A stretch of DNA of 64,000 nucleotides from Lichenostomus cassidix (lineage: Eukaryota; Chordata; Aves; Passeriformes; Meliphagidae), in contig CM039183.1 of NCBI GenBank assembly GCA_008360975.2, forward strand, positions 43,205,850 through 43,269,849. Reading direction: 5' to 3'. The position numbers and the translations under genes were made by a program. Positions within the stretch are counted from its first letter, which is position 1, and every line of letters starts with the position of its first letter. The notes under the pieces are model-generated. The model saw nothing but the letters and a program-made list of their open reading frames with translations. It did not search any database and had not been told where the DNA came from. Shown piece after piece: positions 58,401 through 64,000 of this stretch.

Positions 58401-61400
58401 GGAAGAAATTGTTTCTACTAAAAGAAAACCTAGGGGGACTGAGTTCATGGAGACAGCGCAAATTGTACTCAGAAATGTAATTAAAATTACCTGGTTTATC
58501 ATAATATCAAATGTCAGGCTACATGTTGTGGACTTACCTTGAATAGTGTAGATAAAACCACCTGCTATTCCCTCCACACCTTCTGTGAGTTCATGTGGCA
58601 GTGACCCTTCCCCTGCCTGTTAGGAACACATTGATGGAAAATAATAGATTAATTAATTCATGTCTCATTACTGATGTGTTTTCCCTATGATTTTAAGGTG
58701 TGAAGCTTTCTGGCAACTAAGAATGAAATTAATTTAAAGCTCTGCTGGTTTAGGCACCTGCATGATCACAGAACTGTAGAACATCCTGAGCTGGGACCCA
58801 CATCAATCATTGAAGTCCAACTCCTGGTCCTGCACAGGACCACCCCAAGAATCACACAATGTGCCATAAAAGACTAAGATTAAGATTTTTAACTAAAGTT
58901 TTGTGGCATTTTTTAAGTTACACCCAAAACCAGCAATACCACTGAAACTTTCAGAAAACTACTTTCAAAGCTGACAGCAAAATGTAATTTAGCCAGCATA
59001 ACTTTACAACACAGCATGTTCAGGAAAGCAACAGTTTGACATGAAAAGAGACACACTGCCAAAAAGAAAAAAAAAAACAAACAAGAAACCAGACTTAATC
59101 CCATCAATTGGGATTTTAGCACAGGATATTTGATGCACATTTTGGCATCTCTGATATACTGATACTAGTTCACATTGGATAAAAACAATGAGAGCTTTAC
59201 TCCCCCCAAAACAAAATGCCACTTACAAGCATAATTTTTTTGCTAGAAGGCAAAGCAAAACTTCCCTTCTGAGACAACAAGAGAAGCCCAACTGAATTAA
59301 TGATTCACATAGAGAAACACAGGAAAGTAAAATGCTAAATTCTCAAGACTTACAGGAAAAATAGAAACATGGTGGAAAGGAAAGAGAAGGGACTCACTGT
59401 AATGACTCTGAAAACACCTCCTCCATCATTCACCATCACTTTATGAAGGTTTCTTGAAACCAGGCCCTGAAGATCCTGGCTCTCCCACACAATGGTACCT
59501 TCAAAACTCTGGTAAGAGAGCAAAACACTGTTATGCAGGCATTCAGAGACTTCAAAACATGAAAGTCAAACAGTTTGGGGTTTTTTTAAATTATTTTAAA
59601 ATAGTCAGCTTCACACAAGGTCTAGCTTGAATTCACGACATAAATGTTTTACTTACACTTCAATAAAAATAATTTACACATAAAAGAAACACATCTGTGA
59701 AACTCAGTAACATGTAATCATGCTTTTAAGACTAATCATGAATCTCTGTATTAAACTTTTAACAGAAGCCTACTGTAAAAGGCTTTGGCTTTCTAAAACC
59801 ATCAAAACAGCATTTAAAGGTGACCTGAAGTGAATTTTAAAAAATAAAATATAAAATCCTGCCTTACAAAGAGAATACATTAAAACAGATTTGGAAACAA
59901 GCTCAGCTTTTATAGTTATCTGCCAAACAGAGATCAGAGACTCGATCCTGACACCAGCAAAACTCAAAGAAAAATATGGCCACCTTTATCCCAGTAAAGG
60001 TGTCACAAGCTGCTGTACGAGTTAGAGAATTCTGACCTCACATCTTGGCTGATAAGGAAGAAGACAAGTGAATAACTTTACAATTTTCTGGTTTTAACTG
60101 TCAAATTAAGCTAAGCCACTTCGTGTTTTACATGTGTGTGTGTGTGTGTGTAAATTCTTGCATTTAAAGGCACTTCATCTCAAATTAAACTGAAGACAAC
60201 TGAGAATATGCAAATGAACAGGTGTTAAGTTGTACAGGTAAGCATATTGGTAGCATTTTTTTTTTTAATTTTTAAAGCCATTTCTCCCTTATGACAAGGT
60301 AGGGTTGTTACACTCTTCACTCTCAGATGAGCACATTCCATTTTGTTTCTCCCAGTTTTATGGGAAACACATTGGTGGTTAGCGTGGGCGTTGGAACAGA
60401 AAAACAACCTGTTTGTAGATGCATTTCTGTTGCTGTAGGAAGTCTGTTTACTTATACCAACCTCTCATCTCTTCCCCATTTTAGCTTACTTGTACAGTAG
60501 AAACCTTCTCCAGAAATTCTCCAGTTACTGAAACACTGTTAAGTCTAGATTAGAGTTCAGCTTAATTCTTTGCTTTCCTCTAGAAGTAGGTCTTAACATC
60601 TGCAGCAGTCTCAGTATTTAATGACAGTTCTGTGTGTCTTTGAGAAGTTTCTCATCTATTATTTAAAATGCCAGCTTTATAATCTAATAATGGAACTAGC
60701 TAGTGTTTATTCAAGCCTGACTTCCATGCTCAATACCTTCCCCTTGTTTCACAGAATCACAGAATAAGCTGGGTTGGAAGGGACACATAGGGATCAGCGA
60801 GTCCAACTCCTGGCCCTCCACAGCACCATTCCCAAGTCACACCCTATGCCTGAGAGCATTGCTCAAACTCTTCTGTAACTCTTGCCTTGGTGCTCTGATC
60901 ACTTCCCTGGGGAGCCTGTGCCAGTGCCCAACCACCCTCTGGGGGAAGAACCTTTTTCTAATATCCAACCTAAACTTCCCCAACACAACTTCAGGCCATT
61001 TCCTTGGATCCTGTCACTGTTCACTAGAGAGAAGAGATCAGTGTCTGTCCCTCCTCTTCCCCTCATGAGGAAGTTTTAGACTTCAATGAGGTCTCCCCTC
61101 AGCCTCCTCTTCTCCAGGCTAAACAGACCAAGTGCCCTCAGCTGTTCTTCACAGAGCATACCCTCAAGGCCCTTCACCATCTCCAGTGCCCATCTGGATA
61201 TTTTCTAACAATTTATTCTCTTTGTTATATTGTGGCACCCAAAACTGGCCCCAGGGGTTCAGGTGGGGCCTGCCCAGAGCAGACCAGAGGGGACAATCCT
61301 CTCCCTTGCCCAGTTGGTGATGCTGTGCCTGATGCCCCCCCAGACACGCTTGGCCCTCCTGGCTGCCAGGGCACTGCTGACTCATTCTCAGCTTTCTGTT

Positions 61401-64000
61401 GTTTGTTTAATAATCTCTCCATTATCAAAACAAATGGACAATTATTGAGACTTTTTTAGTGGTGGGACTCTTGAACACACCGCACAGTAAAACCCACATT
61501 CTCAATATCTCTGTTTGCAGTGACTGTCATCTCCCATTCCAATGTTTTTCACTGTAGGGACTGGGTTCTAATCACACTTCAGTGCCCTGTTTATAGACAC
61601 AACCTTTGCTAAGTTGTTTAGTGAGCAGGAGAGTCCTTTAGGAGCAAGAGTCCTTTCATGCCTCAGAAAGCAGAAACATTACAGTTCTCACCACTGACTA
61701 TCACATGTACTGACTTCAAAGGTACCAAGAGTCTTAATCAGCTATTACCAGTGAACCTCAGTGTAAGGTGTCCTAAAGCTGCAAACAATCATTATTTTCC
61801 AGGCTGAGAGACTTGTAAGCAAATTTTCTAATGATTTTAGCCCTCAGCTATTCTTACTCTAAGCCACTTAATGAAAGCTGAGGCCTGAAAATGCTTAAAG
61901 CAAAAACATTAGTGGCACACCTGAGACTACATCATCTGTTTTTCCCCATTTAAATTCCAGCCTTGTTGCTGCCAGAGCGCAGTGGCATTTACAGTGAATA
62001 CCGAACAGGTGTACTGACATAATGCAGCCCTGGCAAACTCCTTTCCTAATGTTAAACAGTGCTGAGCTTTTTGTTCCTCCAACTATTCCCCATTAGTAAT
62101 ACAGAGTATGTGCAGTACAGAGTCCCATCTTCATGCAAGCAGCCCATGGCTTTTTGACAAAATAAGTCATTGCTAAGACTTGTCTGTAAGAGCCCCTGTG
62201 TGTTTTAGTTATCTTTTAGTGGTTCTGCTCTTCTGCGCTTTCCGTCGTTCCAAAGCTGAATGATCGATTCTGTCTCTCACAATCTGGCCTGCCAGATGCT
62301 TATTCTAATGCTGCATTTCCTTTCCTCAAGATGAGCAGAAAGAGCAGCACTTCAGCTGGAAGATGAATGAAGCTCTTCAGCAGTCTGTACAATCCATTAC
62401 TTCTTCAAGGTGGAAAGACAGAGAATAGATGCAGTCTCAGAAACCATCCTATGACAATTAAACAGTTCACCAAATTTAGCGCTCTCAGACAAACAGATAG
62501 GAACACGTGGGTATTGCCATCTCTTCTGAATCATGGTGTATGGTTCAGCATCCTGAGCATCACAGGAGACTGCATGCCGTGCAAAAGCCCTATGAATCTG
62601 CATTAGAAACATGGTGTTACCCTGTAAGCATTCAGCGCATGACACACATCAGATTAAGGAAGCCCACACAAAGAAATACATGAATACTAATATCCTCTCT
62701 CTCAGGGAAATACTTCCCATCTGCCTCTCAGGAAAACTGCAACCATTTATAGCAAAATTACAACTGCCTAGAATTTTAGCATCTCAAAACAAAGTCTTAC
62801 AGGGAAAAGGCTCACATGACAGACTACCAAATTACTGGCTAACCAATACTCTTTAAAGACATAAAATACATGCTTAATCACGTTAGTATGAAATTAGATT
62901 TTCAGAACATATGCACAAAATACTGCTAATGGTCTGCTCACCCAAAAGGTCTCCTGCCAGCATAATGACTTGCACAGTATTCACTAAACACTGTCTAAGA
63001 TGATAAACCAATCAATCAGCTGCAGATTCCCCTTAAAATGAACAGGCTTCCAAATGCATTCATTATTGTAGTGCCAGGGGAATAAATCAGGAAACAAACT
63101 GGCCCAAAATGTCCTCTCTTCCCTCCTCAGTCTTCTCTTGCTTCATTCTTTCGTAACACAATTTCTTGAATAATAAAACAACCCAGACCTAAAGACAATT
63201 TACAGAAATAGCAGCAAGAGTCCAGGAAAATATTTAAATTAAGGGAAACTGACAAAAATGGTAGCTGATATATCTAGTGAGAGATCACTGGTCCACTGAG
63301 AACAACTCCTTGTACCTGGAAGGGTCTGCTAACTAGAATTCTCCTTCTGAGTCAACTTGTACTCATTAAACCTTCCCTGTAACAACATCAGGGTATTTTG
63401 CTACCATATTATGTTCCTTTTGTGTTTAATCACTTTCCTTCCTATGCAGCCAGAAGTAGTTCTATATCCCTATACCAAAACCAAGTAACACGTGTCATTG
63501 CAAATGTAACATCACTATCTTGATGTTATGTCCAAGACATCAGATGCAGAAACCTCTTCTCCAGCTGTTCCCTAGAAGCCTGTGCCATCCTCCCCTCCCT
63601 ATCTTGTGTGTTAATGCCTGATAAAGCACAAGGGAGAAAGAATCATCCCATTATCTGGTAAACTCTCCCACAGAATTGAAGCATGTACAGTTTTCAATCT
63701 AAAACAGAAGTTTTCTGAAGTTGCTACTATTTGAAAATGTAATTTTTTACCAATTTGTATTTTTCAGGCTTATGCTTTTTACCTACTCATGATAATAAGC
63801 TGCTGTAAAACAAACAGATTTCAGCATATCCCTGCAACTACTTACCCATTCTGTGATTCTGTGAACTAACATTCTAGAGATTTTCACCTGCCCTTTTCTG
63901 CCTCAAGCAAAGGCCAGTTTTATCAGTCAGTCTGTCCAGATGACTTCAAAGAACTGCTGACAGTTCTGATACTGCACATACCTCTGGCAAAATAAACTGC
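52345..64000 (-). CDS. B3GALNT2: Beta-1,3-N-acetylgalactosaminyltransferase 2, 3' part of gene (8 exons, 5' end outside window)
   Basis: Minus-strand join of 63982-64000 (partial), 59398-59508, 58538-58616, 57167-57350, 55324-55449, 53309-53468, 52833-52889 and 52345-52479 encodes the last 289 residues; the human enzyme is 500 aa as I remember it. It is a GT31-family type II membrane glycosyltransferase of the endoplasmic reticulum. It adds beta-1,3 GalNAc to GlcNAc on the O-mannosyl core M3 glycan of alpha-dystroglycan, which laminin binding depends on. Visible are the metal-binding Asp motif in TDDDCY (bases 55401-55409), the [13 protein letters not shown] and [16 protein letters not shown] stretches (here [14 protein letters not shown]), and the EDVSMGIW motif conserved in GT31 beta-1,3-transferases. 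All phases join, with canonical GT-AG introns. The signal anchor and first half lie beyond 64000. Confidence 0.97.
52833..52889 (-). CDS. B3GALNT2: B3GALNT2 penultimate coding exon
   Basis: A 57-base exon encoding [19 protein letters not shown], which includes the EDV motif of GT31 transferases. Donor CAA before GTAAGT, acceptor CATCTCAG. Confidence 0.96.
53309..53468 (-). CDS. B3GALNT2: B3GALNT2 exon, catalytic domain
   Basis: Encodes [20 protein letters not shown], the ACGSGYVIS segment and LKTYQ, nearly identical to mammals. Acceptor GTCTTCAG, donor CAG before GTAAAA. Confidence 0.97.
55324..55449 (-). CDS. B3GALNT2: B3GALNT2 exon with Asp-rich metal motif
   Basis: Encodes [20 protein letters not shown] and NIWWG. 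The DDD triplet at 55401-55409 is the DxD-type nucleotide-sugar/Mn site. Acceptor GGCTACAG, donor GGAAA before GTAAGT. Confidence 0.97.
55450..57166 (-). other. B3GALNT2: B3GALNT2 intron with CR1 fragment
   Basis: Contains the CR1 copy at 56484-56950; otherwise nothing recognised. Confidence 0.8.
56484..56950 (+). mobile_element. CR1 LINE 3' region fragment
   Basis: Plus-strand sequence follows the CR1 tail: GGCCACATCTAGACTACAGT, then GGACTGGAGCATCTCC, then CAGCCTGAAAAAGAGAAGGC and GACAGGACAAGAGGCAATGG. Antisense to B3GALNT2. Confidence 0.8.
57167..57350 (-). CDS. B3GALNT2: B3GALNT2 exon
   Basis: Encodes [16 protein letters not shown], then [20 protein letters not shown] and KLLNFYR, the start of the GT31 catalytic core (YDDIVFVDV...DTYRN). 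Acceptor TTATTTCAG, donor TG before GTAAGT; Trp is split across the intron. Confidence 0.97.
58538..58616 (-). CDS. B3GALNT2: B3GALNT2 exon
   Basis: A 79-base exon encoding [20 protein letters not shown] and FIYTIQ. The longer open frame through it (to 58101) is intron read-through. Acceptor CCTAACAG, donor CAAG before GTAAGT. Confidence 0.95.
58757..58862 (-). mobile_element. Short CR1 LINE 3' fragment
   Basis: Begins ATCACAGAACTGTAGAACAT and continues with GTCCAACTCCTGGTCCTGCA, the reverse complement of a CR1 3' terminus. Confidence 0.7.
59398..59508 (-). CDS. B3GALNT2: B3GALNT2 exon
   Basis: Encodes [20 protein letters not shown] and [12 protein letters not shown] (37 residues, phase 0 at both ends), in the stem region before the catalytic core. 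Acceptor TTACCAG, donor ACA before GTGAGT. Confidence 0.95.
60133..60151. repeat. (TG)n microsatellite
   Basis: About nine TG units in a B3GALNT2 intron. Confidence 0.9.
60751..61395 (-). mobile_element. CR1 LINE 3' fragment, relatively well preserved
   Basis: Starts ACAGAATCACAGAATAAGCT and continues through the CCTCCTCTTCTCCAGGCTAA and CACTGCTGACTCATTCTCAG blocks, the reverse complement of the last ~0.65 kb of CR1. It looks younger than the other copies in the window. It is in the same sense as B3GALNT2. Confidence 0.85.
63982..64000 (-). CDS. B3GALNT2: B3GALNT2 exon, cut by window edge
   Basis: The last 19 bases of an exon encoding QFILPE, followed on the minus strand by the donor GTATGT. 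It joins in phase 0 to the next exon's SFEGTIVW, reproducing the mammalian order. The rest lies beyond 64000. Confidence 0.85.

Larger units (their letters stand above)
59509..63981 (-). other. B3GALNT2: B3GALNT2 intron (4.5 kb)
   Basis: Contains a (TG)n microsatellite at 60133-60151 and a CR1 LINE fragment at 60751-61395. No other exon is visible. Confidence 0.8.

Noticed and set aside
58101..58577. 158-codon minus-strand frame taken as one coding unit
   Set aside because: Only its first part (from the B3GALNT2 exon 58538-58616) is coding. The rest follows a good GTAAGT donor and has no homology.

Overview
The window is a piece of a bird nuclear genome. Three multi-exon vertebrate genes can be read from it with intact splice sites, and the interspersed repeats are CR1-type LINEs and LTRs that I recognise as avian. 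I cannot place the species more precisely. No bacterial-style operon, CRISPR array, tRNA or rRNA is visible.

Gene order is GGPS1 (+), TBCE (+), B3GALNT2 (-), the same as I remember for human 1q42.3. That makes it likely that ARID4B lies just beyond the left edge, sharing the CpG-rich start of the window as a divergent promoter. GGPS1 (coding exons 4360-17451, 299 aa) is geranylgeranyl diphosphate synthase. TBCE (16 coding exons, 25192-51113, 529 aa) is tubulin folding cofactor E; it starts in a CpG island with ZNF143-like and CCAAT motifs. B3GALNT2 enters from the right edge on the minus strand: its last eight coding exons lie between 64000 and 52345 and encode 289 C-terminal residues. TBCE and B3GALNT2 are convergent and their 3' ends are about 1 kb apart or closer. 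The three genes act in unrelated processes: isoprenoid synthesis, tubulin heterodimer assembly, and O-mannosyl glycan synthesis on alpha-dystroglycan.

Region by region: 1-147 is a CpG-rich promoter and probable non-coding GGPS1 exon 1; 148-4333 is intron 1 with an LTR-like insertion; 4427-16689 holds two further GGPS1 introns with a G/T-only tract and CR1 remnants; 17452-18700 is the GGPS1 3' UTR; 18700-24300 is intergenic with no gene seen; 24300-25290 is the TBCE promoter and first exons; 25292-28108 is an intron filled by an LTR and a CR1; 28109-51113 is the rest of TBCE; 51114-52344 holds the two convergent 3' UTRs; 52345-64000 is B3GALNT2.

The most unusual signals are in splicing. TBCE carries an apparent U12-type (minor spliceosome) intron, with a GC-AG intron directly before it. 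GGPS1 carries another GC-AG intron whose acceptor is fused to a donor-like GTAAGC. I found no evidence for a wholly new biological system; this is mostly an ordinary, well-conserved vertebrate locus.
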